Positions 1-10,424 of a DNA stretch of 46,567 nt are shown in pieces. A program made the position numbers and the translations under genes. The stretch is from an uncultured Alistipes sp. (GTDB lineage: Bacteria; Bacteroidota; Bacteroidia; Bacteroidales; Rikenellaceae): assembly GCA_900552955.1 (NCBI GenBank), contig USBO01000001.1, forward strand, positions 1 to 46,567, written 5' to 3'. Each line of letters begins with the position of its first letter. The first letter of the stretch is position 1. Below the pieces are notes generated by a model that saw nothing but the letters and a program-made list of their open reading frames with translations, did no database searches and was not told the origin of the DNA.

Positions 1-1
1 C

Positions 2-1051
2 ACCGCCTGCGGCATGGGGATCGACACGCCCGACGTGCGTTTCGTCGTCCACTACGCCATGCCCGACTCGCTCGAAAGCTACTACCAGGAGGCGGGCCGC
101 GCGGGCCGCGACGGTGCGCGCGCCTACGCCGTGCTGCTCGTGGCTCCCGACGACGCCGACCGCGTGCGGCGCCGTTTCGAGCTGCAATTCCCGCCGCTCG
201 ACCAGATCCGCGACATCTACGAGAAGGTCTGCTCCTACCTCCAGATCGGCATCGGCGACGGCGAACAGGCGTCGTTCGTCTTCAACCTCCACGACTTCTG
301 CGCCAAGTTCCGCCTCTTCGGAGGCAGGGTCACCAGCGCGCTGAAGCTGTTGCAGCAGAACGGCTACCTGACGCTCACCGACGAGATGCGCAATCCGGCG
401 CGCATCCTCTTCTGCATCAGCCGCGACGACCTCTACAAGCTGCGCGTGGTGCACGACGACCTCGACCACTTCATCCGCACCGTGCTGCGGCTCTACGACG
501 GCGTGTTCACCGACTTCCGCCCCATCGACGAACAGGAGATCGCCGCGGCGAGCGGCTACAAGGCGGAACGGGTCAGGGAGCTGTTCAAGCGGCTGTGGCA
601 GATGCGCGTGATCCGCTACATTCCGGCCAATCAGGCACCGATGCTCTTCTTCGACTGCGAGCGGCTGCCGGCGGCCGACCTCTACATCGCCCCCGAGACC
701 TACCGTCACCGGCAGGAGCTCACCGAGGAGCGTTTCTCGCATATGCTCGCGTATGCCGCCAACGAAACCGAGTGCCGGAGCATGCAGCTGGAACGCTATT
801 TCGGCGCGGCCGACCCCGCACCCTGCGGCGTCTGCGACCTCTGTCTGGCGGCCCGCAAACGCGAAAAAGCGGCCGCCGCGCCGCTCGACGACGACATTCT
901 GCAACGGCTCGCCGCCGAACCGCTCACGGTCAAGGAGCTGGCGGCGCACTTCCGCTGCGACGCCGAGCGGGTGCTCGAAGCCGTGGAACGATTGCAGCAC
1001 AGCGGCAAAATTTCGACGACGGAGAGCGGAAAACTCGCAATTATTCGGTAA
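2..1051 (+). CDS. recQ: RecQ-family ATP-dependent DNA helicase, C-terminal part (5' end outside window)
   Basis: The reading frame is already open at the left edge, so the gene is cut by the window. The first visible residues (TACGMGIDTPDVR) are helicase motif V, followed by motif VI (QEAGRAGRDG). Next comes the RecQ C-terminal region: a helical zinc-binding module with its cysteines in 'ETECRSMQLERYFG' and 'PCGVCDLC', then winged-helix-like sequence. I see no HRDC domain after the zinc module; the last ~55 residues (LDDDILQRLAAEPLTVKEL...) look like another small helix-turn-helix. RecQ unwinds DNA 3'-5' in recombinational repair and replication-fork rescue. The next gene, a DEDDy exonuclease, starts 25 bp downstream on the same strand. 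Family assignment is secure; the number of RecQ paralogues in the genome cannot be judged here. Confidence 0.93.
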   Translation, partial: TACGMGIDTPDVRFVVHYAMPDSLESYYQEAGRAGRDGARAYAVLLVAPDDADRVRRRFELQFPPLDQIRDIYEKVCSYLQIGIGDGEQASFVFNLHDFCAKFRLFGGRVTSALKLLQQNGYLTLTDEMRNPARILFCISRDDLYKLRVVHDDLDHFIRTVLRLYDGVFTDFRPIDEQEIAAASGYKAERVRELFKRLWQMRVIRYIPANQAPMLFFDCERLPAADLYIAPETYRHRQELTEERFSHMLAYAANETECRSMQLERYFGAADPAPCGVCDLCLAARKREKAAAAPLDDDILQRLAAEPLTVKELAAHFRCDAERVLEAVERLQHSGKISTTESGKLAIIR

Positions 1052-1076
1052 CTTTGCCTCACCCGAAAGATTTCGC

Positions 1077-1679
1077 ATGGTACAACGAACGTTTCAACCC
1101 ACCATATCCAACGACCAGACCGCCGCGCTGCCCGCCGTGCTGTTCGACGGCCCGATCGTCGTCGTCGACGACGAGAAACGCATCGAGGCCGCCTGCCGCG
1201 AGCTGGCGTCGTCGCCCGTGCTGGGCTTCGACACCGAGACGCGGCCCTCGTTCAAGGCGGGGGTAACCTACCGCGTCGCGCTGCTGCAACTCTCCACCCC
1301 GCGCCGCTGCTATCTGTTCCGCCTCAACTGCATGCGTTTCGACAAACCGATCGTCAAGCTGCTCGAGAACAAGAACATCCTGAAGATCGGCGCCGACGTG
1401 GCGGGCGACATCCGCTCGCTCCACGCCCTGCGCCGCTTCCGCCCGGGCGGCTTCGTCGACCTGCAGCAGCTCGCGCCCGAGTGGGGCATCGAGGAGAAGA
1501 GCCTGCGCAAGCTCTCGGCCATCGTGCTGGGCAATCGCGTCTGGAAGGCCCAGCGGCTGAGCTACTGGGAGGCCGCGCAACTCACCGAGAAACAGATGCG
1601 TTACGCCGCCACCGACGCTTGGATATGTCCCGAAATCTATCGTACGCTGCAACACACCCCAAAACCCGACGACCGATGA
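1077..1679 (+). CDS. 3'-5' exonuclease, DEDDy (RNase D / WRN-exonuclease) family
   Basis: This 200-residue protein is a single exonuclease domain. The three Exo motifs are visible: FDTET (Exo I, catalytic D and E), GADVAGDI (Exo II region) and YAATDAW (Exo III, Y and D of the DEDDy type). I chose ATG 1077 because it starts just ahead of the conserved domain and after the recQ stop; the frame stays open further upstream only through the recQ coding region. There is no HRDC domain, so it is shorter than RNase D and resembles the WRN-type exonuclease domain. The substrate (DNA or RNA 3' ends) cannot be read from sequence. Its stop overlaps the start of the methyltransferase (ATGA at 1676-1679), indicating translational coupling. 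Confidence 0.9.
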   Translation: MVQRTFQPTISNDQTAALPAVLFDGPIVVVDDEKRIEAACRELASSPVLGFDTETRPSFKAGVTYRVALLQLSTPRRCYLFRLNCMRFDKPIVKLLENKNILKIGADVAGDIRSLHALRRFRPGGFVDLQQLAPEWGIEEKSLRKLSAIVLGNRVWKAQRLSYWEAAQLTEKQMRYAATDAWICPEIYRTLQHTPKPDDR

Positions 1680-2878
1680 CCGACCTACCCCGTATCTACC
1701 TGCGCAGAGGCAAAGAAGAGTCGCTGCTGCGCCGCCACCCCTGGATTTTCTCGGGCGCGATCGGGCGCGTGGAGTGTCCCTCCGACACGATCGCCGAGGG
1801 AGAGATCGTCGACGTCCGCACCGCCGCCGGCGACTTCATCGCCCGCGGCCACTATCAGATCGGATCGATCGCCGTGCGGGTGCTCACCTTCGACGACGAG
1901 CCCGTCGACGCCGCGTGGTGGCGCGAGCGCATCCGCTCTGCCTACGACGTGCGCCGCACGCTGGGGCTGGTCGGCAGCGCCGCAACGACCTGCTACCGCC
2001 TCGTCCACGGCGAAGGCGACTCGCTGCCCGGACTGGTGGTCGACATCTACGGCACGACGGCAGTCGTGCAGTGCCACTCGGTGGGGATGTACCGCTCGCG
2101 GATGCAGATCGCCGAGGCGCTCCGCGAAGTGTACGGCGCGCGCCTCACGGCAATCTACGACAAGAGTTCGCAGACCGTCCCCTACAAGGCGGGGCTGAAC
2201 GCCGTGGACGGCTACCTCGCGGGCAAGGCACCGTCGCCCGTCCAGGTGGTGCTGGAGAACGGCCACCGCTTTCTGGTCAACTGGGAGGAGGGGCAGAAGA
2301 CGGGCTTCTTCCTCGACCAGCGCTGCAACCGCGAACTGGTGGGCCGCTACGCCGCGGGCCGCACGGTGCTCAACACCTTCTGCTACACGGGCGGATTCTC
2401 GGTCTACGCCGCCGCGGGCGGTGCGAAGGAGGTCTGCTCGGTCGACGCCTCGGAGCGCGCGGTGCAACTGGCCGACGAGAACATGCGGCTCAACTTCGGC
2501 GACGCCTTCCCCCACACCACGCTGGCCTGCGATGCGGTGGAGCACCTCAAGCAGATCGGCGACCGCTACGATCTCATCATCCTCGACCCGCCGGCCTTCG
2601 CCAAGCACCACAAAGTGCTGGGCAACGCCATGCAGGGCTACAAACGTCTCAATGCGCGGGCGCTGTCGCAGATCCGCCCGGGCGGCATCCTCTTCACCTT
2701 CTCCTGCTCGCAGGCCGTCACGAAGGAGCTGTTCCGCACGACGGTCTTCTCGGCGGCGGCCATCGCCGGACGGCGCGTGCGCATCCTTTATTTTTTTTAG
2801 GATACGGCGTACAACGAGATCTACATCTATCACCCCGAGGGGGAGTACCTCAAAGGACTGGTGCTCTATGTGGAGTAA
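1676..2878 (+). pseudogene. rlmI: RlmI-like 23S rRNA (cytosine-5) methyltransferase, interrupted by an in-frame TAG near the C-terminus
   Basis: The protein has an N-terminal PUA-like domain (about residues 1-75) and a Rossmann-fold SAM methyltransferase domain, with VLNTFCYTGGFS as SAM motif I, LIILDPPAFAKH as the catalytic region and FSCSQAV further on. RlmI-type enzymes methylate a cytosine of 23S rRNA. The frame ends at TAG 2798-2800 after 'RRVRILYFF'. The same frame continues beyond it with DTAYNEIYIYHPEGEYLKG and LVLYVE to TAA 2876-2878, which is the normal family C-terminus. The stop lies in an AT-rich patch (TTTATTTTTTTTAG, 2787-2800) unlike the surrounding GC-rich sequence. Either the gene has a recent lesion and loses about 26 residues, or this is a sequence or assembly error. 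ATG 1676 overlaps the upstream stop. Confidence 0.82.
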
Positions 2879-3383
2879 ACCCTCCGACAGCGAGCGCATC
2901 GACGCCGTCACGGCGTGGCTCGATGCGGCGGGCATCCCCTACGACCTCTACTTCCACCCCGCCTCGCCCACGATCGACCTGGCCAAACGCCACTGGCGCG
3001 ACGACGGGTCGAAGCACTGCAAGAATCTCTTTTTCCGCAACCACAAGGGCGACCGGCACTATCTGGTCTCGTTCGACTGCGACCGCGAACTGGCCATCCG
3101 CGACCTCGAAGCGCGGCTGCATCAGGGCAAGCTGTCGTTCGCCTCGCCCCAGCGCATGCTGCGCTATCTGGGGCTGGAGCCCGGGTCGGTCTCGCCGTTC
3201 GGGCTCATCAACGACGCCGCGCACCACGTCCACCTCTTCCTCGACCGCAACCTGCTGCGCTGTCCGTCGCTGAGCTTCCACCCCAACGACTGCCGCGCCA
3301 CGGCGGTCGTCGCCCGCACCGAATTCGAACGCTACCTCGCGCTCGTGGGGAACAGCTACGAATACCTCGACCTCTACGAATAG
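2868..3383 (+). CDS. Prolyl-tRNA editing deacylase (ProXp / PrdX, YbaK family)
   Basis: This 171-residue single-domain protein belongs to the YbaK/ProRS-INS superfamily, which hydrolyses mischarged aminoacyl-tRNA, typically Ala-tRNAPro. The family hallmarks are visible: a lysine in 'GSKHCKNLFFRN', 'HYLVSFD', 'RMLRYLGLEPGSVSPFGLIND' (the GXXXP-type loop) and 'HLFLDRNLL'. Its ATG lies inside the end of the rlmI frame (rlmI's final TAA is 2876-2878), so the two are translationally coupled even though rlmI is interrupted upstream. Length is normal for free-standing PrdX proteins. Exact amino-acid specificity is not visible. Confidence 0.9.
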   Translation: MWSKPSDSERIDAVTAWLDAAGIPYDLYFHPASPTIDLAKRHWRDDGSKHCKNLFFRNHKGDRHYLVSFDCDRELAIRDLEARLHQGKLSFASPQRMLRYLGLEPGSVSPFGLINDAAHHVHLFLDRNLLRCPSLSFHPNDCRATAVVARTEFERYLALVGNSYEYLDLYE

Positions 3384-3412
3384 AAAAACCGCCCCTCGCG
3401 GAGGCGGTTCTC
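3384..3412 (-). terminator. Terminator between convergent genes
   Basis: AACCGCC (3387-3393) pairs with GGCGGTT (3403-3409). Read on the minus strand the stem is followed by a TTTTT run, so it best serves the NamZ-like gene ending at 3431. It may also act on the plus-strand operon ending at 3383. Confidence 0.7.
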
Positions 3413-3430
3413 AGTGCGGATCCTTCGCCG

Positions 3431-4597
3431 TCACTCGTAAATCAGATACTTCTCGCGGAGCCGCGCGAAACGCTGCACGTCGGGCTGCCAGCGTGCGCGG
3501 ATCTCGGCTGCCGAACGGCCGTCGAGGATCATCCCGCGCACCCAGCCCACGCCGATGAGCTTCTCGAACATCGGCGTGAAGAACCCGTCGCCCAGCCCCA
3601 AGGCCCGATAGGCGTCGATCACGTAGTCGAGCGTCAGCCCCTCGGCGAGGATCTCCCCGCAGGGCTTGGCACTCAGGTCGACGCCGTGGCACAGACGCCC
3701 TTCGAGCGGCGGATGCTTGGCGCCGGCGGTCGGCCGCGGCGTGAAGGCGAACCCATAGCGATCGGCCGGCATGTCAGGATGGCCGTAGCACTCGAACGGG
3801 CGGTCGGTGCCGCGTCCCAGGCTCACGACCGTCCCCTCGAACAGGCAGATCGACGGGTAGAGATAGATCGAGCGCTGCGTCGGCAGGTTGGGCGACGGCG
3901 CCACTGGCAGCTCATAGCGCGTGGCATGGGTGTAGTTGCGGCACGGCACGACCGTCAGGTCACACGCCTTCGCCCAGCCCTCGCCCACGGCCATGCGGGC
4001 GATCTCGCCCATCGTCAGGCCGTGCACGACCGGAATCGGCAGCGCGCCGACGCCCGACTTATACTTCATGTCGAGTACGGGGCCGTCGACATACGATCCG
4101 TTGGGATTGGGGCGATCCAGCACGACGACCGCACGGCCGAAATCGGCGCAGGCGTCCATCATGCGCAGCATGGATATATAATAGGTATAGAAGCGCAGCC
4201 CCACATCCTGCATGTCGACCAGCAGCACGTCGAACGAGCGCATCGCCTCGTCCGACGGCCGGCGCGTGCGGCCGTCGTAGAGCGAGCGGATCGGCACGCC
4301 CGTACGTTCGTCGACCGAGCTGGCGACGTGCTCGCCCGCATCGGCCGTGCCGCGGAATCCGTGCTCGGGCGAGAAGATCGCCGTCAGGCGCACGCCGCAG
4401 CGGTGCAGCAGGTCGACCAGATGTTCGTCGCCCACGCACGAGGTCTGGTTGGCCAGCACGGCCACGCGCCGCCCGCGCAGTAGCGGAAAGTAGGCCGCCG
4501 TATCGGCTGCACCGACCGCGACCTCGTCCGCCGGAGCACCCGAGCAGACCAGCGGCAGCAGGCAGCACAGCAGCCAGAGAAGCAAAAGTCTGCGCAT
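3431..4597 (-). CDS. DUF1343 / NamZ-like exo-beta-N-acetylmuramidase, exported
   Basis: This 388-residue protein has an N-terminal signal sequence (MRRLLLLWLLCCLLPLVCSG), with a Cys that may make it a lipoprotein. The rest is a DUF1343 domain: AVLANQTSC, FSPEHGFRG, SLYDGRTRRP, DMQDVGLRFYTY, VVLDRPNPNG and PNLPTQRSIYLYPS are characteristic. The DUF1343 family includes NamZ (GH171), which removes terminal MurNAc from peptidoglycan fragments, so a role in cell-wall recycling is inferred. ATG 4597 was chosen because it begins the signal peptide. The open frame upstream to 5341 overlaps the flavodiiron gene and is not coding. The gap to that gene is 11 bp, so they are probably co-transcribed. Confidence 0.88.
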   Translation of the reverse strand: MRRLLLLWLLCCLLPLVCSGAPADEVAVGAADTAAYFPLLRGRRVAVLANQTSCVGDEHLVDLLHRCGVRLTAIFSPEHGFRGTADAGEHVASSVDERTGVPIRSLYDGRTRRPSDEAMRSFDVLLVDMQDVGLRFYTYYISMLRMMDACADFGRAVVVLDRPNPNGSYVDGPVLDMKYKSGVGALPIPVVHGLTMGEIARMAVGEGWAKACDLTVVPCRNYTHATRYELPVAPSPNLPTQRSIYLYPSICLFEGTVVSLGRGTDRPFECYGHPDMPADRYGFAFTPRPTAGAKHPPLEGRLCHGVDLSAKPCGEILAEGLTLDYVIDAYRALGLGDGFFTPMFEKLIGVGWVRGMILDGRSAAEIRARWQPDVQRFARLREKYLIYE

Positions 4598-4608
4598 CGT
4601 TCCCCCGT

Positions 4609-5799
4609 TTATCGGTTCATATCTTCGGCCAGCGCCTCGGCCAGGGCGCGGCAGGCCGGTTCGATCGCCGCCGAATAGCCCTGCTTCAGCTCGACGGGCG
4701 TGCCGACCAACGGCCACTTCATCGCCTCGGCGAACTCCGTCATGCGGCGCACGGCGGCACCCGCCCACGTAAAGGAGCCGAAGCAGGCGAAGCGGCGGTG
4801 CGGAATGCAGCGCTCCGCGATCTGATGCAGCAGCGCGTCGACCGGCGGGTAGAGCTGACCGTTGTAGGTCGGCGACCCCACGACGAGCGTGTCGTAGCGG
4901 AAGATGTCGCGCAGCACGTGCGACACATCGGCCGTCGAGAGGTTGTAGACGACGATCGGCCGCACGCCCGCAGCAGCCAACTCGCGCGCCACGGTCTCGG
5001 CCGCACGCTCCGTATTGCCGTACATCGAACCGTAGGCCACCACCGCGCCCGGCTCGCCCTCGTAGCGGCTCATGCGGTCGTAGAGCGACACCACGCGGGC
5101 GATCTCGCGGCGCCACACGGGGCCGTGCGTCGAGCAGATCATGGCGATGTCGAGCGGTGCGACCTTCGCCAGCGCCCGCTGCACGGGCTGGCCGTACTTG
5201 CCCACGATGCAGGCGTAGTAGCGGCGCATCTCCTCCCAGAAGGGCTCGACGTCGAGCTCCTCGTCGGTGATGCCGCCGTTCAGCGCGCCGAACGTGCCGA
5301 ACGCATCGCCCGAGAAGATCGTCCGCTCCTCGGGGCACCACGTGGCCATCGTCTCGGGCCAGTGCACCATCGGAATCAGGGTGAATGTCAGCGTCAGCCC
5401 GCCCAGATCGAGCGTCGCGCCCTCCTTCGCCTCGACCGTCCCGCCAGCGATGCCGTAGTAGCCCTCGACCATTTGCAGGGTCTTGGCATTGCCCACGATC
5501 CGCACGTCGGGATAGGCCTGCCGCACAGCGGCGATCGACGCCGAGTGGTCGGGCTCCATGTGGTTGATGACCAGGTAGTCCAGCGGCCGGTCGCCCAGCC
5601 GCTCACGGAGGTTGGCCAGCAGCCGCCCCGTGAAGCCGGCGTCGACCGTGTCGATGAGCGCCGTCCGCTCGCCGCAGACCAGGTAGGCGTTGTACGACAC
5701 GCCGAGCGGCAGCGACCACAGCCCCTCGAAGAGGTGCTTGGTGCGGTCGTTGACCCCGACATAGAATATACGATCCGTGAGTTCTGTCAGATCTTTCAT
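4609..5799 (-). CDS. fprA: A-type flavodiiron protein (FprA; O2/NO reductase)
   Basis: This 396-residue cytoplasmic protein has an N-terminal metallo-beta-lactamase-like domain binding a diiron centre and a C-terminal flavodoxin domain. The metal ligands are all present: H80-x-E82-x-D84-H85 (NHMEPDHSAS), H146 (VHWPET), D165 (GDAFGTFG) and H225 (STHGPV). The FMN-binding loop is AYGSMYGNTE (about 255-264), with SPTYNGQLYP and GSFTWAG further on. Flavodiiron proteins reduce O2 to water or NO to N2O in anaerobes, protecting oxygen-sensitive enzymes. There is no fused rubredoxin or flavin reductase, so it is class A and needs an external electron donor. It precedes the NamZ-like gene and follows prfB on the same strand, 47 bp away. 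Confidence 0.95.
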   Translation of the reverse strand: MKDLTELTDRIFYVGVNDRTKHLFEGLWSLPLGVSYNAYLVCGERTALIDTVDAGFTGRLLANLRERLGDRPLDYLVINHMEPDHSASIAAVRQAYPDVRIVGNAKTLQMVEGYYGIAGGTVEAKEGATLDLGGLTLTFTLIPMVHWPETMATWCPEERTIFSGDAFGTFGALNGGITDEELDVEPFWEEMRRYYACIVGKYGQPVQRALAKVAPLDIAMICSTHGPVWRREIARVVSLYDRMSRYEGEPGAVVAYGSMYGNTERAAETVARELAAAGVRPIVVYNLSTADVSHVLRDIFRYDTLVVGSPTYNGQLYPPVDALLHQIAERCIPHRRFACFGSFTWAGAAVRRMTEFAEAMKWPLVGTPVELKQGYSAAIEPACRALAEALAEDMNR

Positions 5800-5846
5800 A
5801 ACGGATACAGTTTATTTATCGAATACATTTCATTTCCGGTTCGGCC

Positions 5847-6959
<1,113 letters not shown>

Positions 6960-7018
6960 AGGCAACACTTTAAATCAATTCGCGCGCCGCAGCCCGGCGG
7001 GCCCGAAACGCGCGACAA

Positions 7019-7026
7019 CAAAGGTA
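7019..7026 (-). promoter_or_regulatory. prfB: Bacteroidetes -7 box upstream of prfB
   Basis: TACCTTTG on the minus strand matches TAnnTTTG, about 60 nt upstream of the prfB start. No well-spaced -33 TTG was found. Confidence 0.5.
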
Positions 7027-7111
7027 CGATTTTTTTTCGAAACAACGAACGGAGCCCCTCCCCCGCCGGCCGATCGTCTTCAGCTCCCGCCCGTCATCCG
7101 CCGATACCGGC

Positions 7112-7158
7112 AAAAAGCAGGAGACCTTCCATATCCTACGATACGTCAGGTCTCCTGC
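7112..7158 (-). terminator. Rho-independent terminator after tRNA-His
   Basis: GCAGGAGACCT (7117-7127) and AGGTCTCCTGC (7148-7158) are perfect 11-bp inverted arms around a 20-nt loop. On the minus strand the hairpin is followed by TTTTT, so it would end the tRNA-His transcript before the prfB promoter. Confidence 0.8.
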
Positions 7159-7177
7159 ATTGTCTGAAATCGCTGAG

Positions 7178-7252
7178 GGTGGAAGATGGGATTCGAACCC
7201 ACGACCTTCGGAACCACAATCCGTCACTCTAACCGACTGAGCTACATCCACC
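7178..7252 (-). tRNA. tRNA-His (anticodon GTG)
   Basis: The minus strand folds as a complete cloverleaf: acceptor GTGGATG/CTTCCAC with one T-T mismatch, D-arm GCTC-AGTCGGTTA-GAGT, anticodon loop TTGTGGT giving GTG, and T-arm GTGGG-TTCGAAT-CCCAT. The extra 5' G(-1) opposite C73, the histidine identity element, is encoded at 7252/7178. CCA is not encoded. It has its own promoter and terminator. Confidence 0.95.
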
Positions 7253-7291
7253 GTTTCGATCCGCTGAGCCTCCGCTCCGCAAATCGGTGTG

Positions 7292-7322
7292 CAAATGTAA
7301 TACGTTTTTTCGTACCGTGCAA
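7292..7322 (-). promoter_or_regulatory. Promoter of tRNA-His
   Basis: On the minus strand TTG (7322-7320), a 20-bp spacer and TACATTTG (7299-7292) match the Bacteroidetes TTG-N20-TAnnTTTG consensus, about 40 bp ahead of the tRNA. Confidence 0.7.
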
Positions 7323-7460
7323 GGATTTCGGCCGAAAATTATTGCAAAGCGACCGCAGAAACTCCCCGCACGACCGCCGGCGGCTCCCGCCGGCACCGGC
7401 CGAAAGAGCCGAAAAGAACGAAATATGCGACGGAACATCCTGCCGCAGACGAAATTTTCG

Positions 7461-7468
7461 TACCTTTG
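7461..7468 (+). promoter_or_regulatory. -7 box of the DUF3575 gene
   Basis: TACCTTTG matches TAnnTTTG and lies 18 nt before the ATG at 7487, which implies a very short leader. Confidence 0.6.
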
Positions 7469-7486
7469 TCCGCATATCCCGTTCAA

Positions 7487-8197
7487 ATGAAACGCTTCGG
7501 TATCCTAACGCTCCTGCTGCTCGCCGCGCTGTCGCATCCGTCGACGGCAGCAGCGCAGATCTATGCGAAACTCAACGGGCTCTACGCACTCGCGGGAGTC
7601 GTCAACCCCGCCGTGGAGTTCCGGCTGACCGACCATTCGGCCTTTCAGACCGAGTTCGTCTACTCGCCGTGGCAGTCGATCAATGTCGACGGCCGGAGCA
7701 AGCCGATGCACTTCGGCATCTTCCTCAACGAATACCGCCACTACTTCCGCGGCTATGCCCGCGGCTGGTACGTGGGCGGCAACGTCGGCATGATGGCCTT
7801 CCGCATGTCGAAACCCTATGTCGAGAGGGGTCATCTGCGCCTGGAAGAGCGTTACAGCAAGGGCTACGGATTCATGTTCGGCGCCTGCGCGGGCTACGAA
7901 CGCATCTTCCGCGAAAGGTGGATATTCGACGTGTTTTTCGGATGGTCGTGGATGACGAGCTTCTACAACGGCTACGACCTCGACGGCCGCACGCAGATGG
8001 AGCCGCACCGCCCCGTGCAGCCGCTGCACCCCGACCCCTTCAACGGGTCGTCGGAGTGGTATCCCAACAAGATCGGCGTCTCGATCGGCATCCGCATCTA
8101 CGACCCCGAGCTGCACCGTCTGCGCAGCGAAGCGCGGCGCACGCGCAAATCCGCAGCCCGTCCCGCGACGCACCGTCCCGCAATCGTGTCAAAATGA
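7487..8197 (+). CDS. DUF3575 family outer-membrane protein
   Basis: This 236-residue protein has a clear signal peptide (MKRFGILTLLLLAALSHPSTAAAQ). The mature part matches the Bacteroidetes DUF3575 pattern: 'YAKLNGLYALAGVVNPAVEFRLTD', alternating aromatic beta-strands, 'NEYRHYFRGYARGWYVGGNVG', 'GFMFGACAGYERIF' and 'KIGVSIGIRIYD'. It is probably a small outer-membrane beta-barrel. ATG 7487 begins the signal peptide, and the upstream in-frame Met at 7466 overlaps the promoter. The tail after about residue 205 is basic and low-complexity. It stands alone upstream of groES. Its molecular function is unknown. Confidence 0.8.
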   Translation: MKRFGILTLLLLAALSHPSTAAAQIYAKLNGLYALAGVVNPAVEFRLTDHSAFQTEFVYSPWQSINVDGRSKPMHFGIFLNEYRHYFRGYARGWYVGGNVGMMAFRMSKPYVERGHLRLEERYSKGYGFMFGACAGYERIFRERWIFDVFFGWSWMTSFYNGYDLDGRTQMEPHRPVQPLHPDPFNGSSEWYPNKIGVSIGIRIYDPELHRLRSEARRTRKSAARPATHRPAIVSK

Positions 8198-8258
8198 CAG
8201 CCCCGATCTGACAAAACCGACACGGAATCTGCCAAAAACCGTTTGGCATATCATTTGT
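8187..8258 (+). promoter_or_regulatory. groESL control region: sigma-54-like -24/-12 element with upstream dyads
   Basis: TTTGGCATATCATTTGTC (8242-8259) has GG (8245-8246) and GT (8257-8258) ten bases apart, close to the sigma-54 pattern TGGCAC-N5-TTGC with GT in place of GC. Two dyads are nearby: TGTCA-AAA-TGACA (8187-8199), about 45 bp upstream, and TGCCAAA-N5-TTTGGCA (8230-8248), overlapping the -24 element. No CIRCE operator is visible. The assignment is inference. Confidence 0.4.
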
Positions 8259-8352
8259 CGGACTCGTCCCCGAAACAGAAAGAGCGGGTCGGCACGACCA
8301 TACCGGCAAACGCCCGCAACGAACGAATGTCAAACCAAATAATAACAGAACT

Positions 8353-8622
8353 ATGAACGTAAAACCTTTATCGGACAGAGTGCTCATTCTCCCGAACCCC
8401 GCTGAGGAGAAGACCGCAGGCGGACTCATCATCCCCGACACCGCCAAAGAGAAGCCGCTGGCAGGCAAAGTGGTGGCCGTAGGCCCCGGCACGGCGGAGA
8501 TCAAGATGGAGGTCAAGGTCGGCGACCAGGTGCTCTACGGCAAGTATGCCGGCACGGAGATCAACGTCGACGGCACGGACTACCTCATCATGAAGCAGTC
8601 GGACATTCTGGCCGCATTGTAA
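8353..8622 (+). CDS. groES: Co-chaperonin GroES
   Basis: This is an 89-residue Hsp10. The family signature is intact: MNVKPLSDRVLI at the start, the mobile loop EEKTAGGLIIPDTAKEKP that docks on GroEL, and VGDQVLYGKYAGTE near the C-terminus. GroES caps the GroEL cavity during ATP-driven folding in the cytoplasm. The gene is 40 bp upstream of groEL and forms the standard groESL operon. Confidence 0.98.
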   Translation: MNVKPLSDRVLILPNPAEEKTAGGLIIPDTAKEKPLAGKVVAVGPGTAEIKMEVKVGDQVLYGKYAGTEINVDGTDYLIMKQSDILAAL

Positions 8623-8662
8623 TTTCCCCGATTCGTAAAACACTTCAAATTCCGTAAAAGCT

Positions 8663-10294
<1,632 letters not shown>

Positions 10295-10317
10295 TCCGTC
10301 TCCATACGAATGCAAGC

Positions 10318-10349
10318 GAGCGCCGTCGGAATCCGACGGCGCTCTTTTC
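10318..10349 (+). terminator. Terminator of groESL
   Basis: GAGCGCCGTCGGA (10318-10330) pairs over 13 bp with TCCGACGGCGCTC (10332-10344), followed by TTTT. Confidence 0.9.
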
Positions 10350-10378
10350 ACATACAGAAGGGAGGGCTGCAAATGAAG

Positions 10379-10406
10379 CAGGGAGGCACCGTTCGGTACC
10401 TCCCTG
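10379..10406 (-). terminator. Hairpin downstream of the GH78 gene
   Basis: CAGGGAGG and CCTCCCTG are paired arms, extended through ACCG/CGGT past one mismatch. It sits just past the end of the minus-strand GH78 gene. The following sequence is only weakly T-rich, so the terminator role is tentative. Confidence 0.5.
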
Positions 10407-10424
10407 CCGTATCGTCGGGCGAAG

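Noticed and set aside
4598..5341. Possible fusion of the NamZ-like protein with upstream sequence
   Set aside because: The extension is the flavodiiron gene read out of frame; the NamZ signal peptide begins at 4597.
8198..8352. CIRCE/HrcA operator upstream of groES
   Set aside because: No TTAGCACTC-N9-GAGTGCTAA-like sequence is present.
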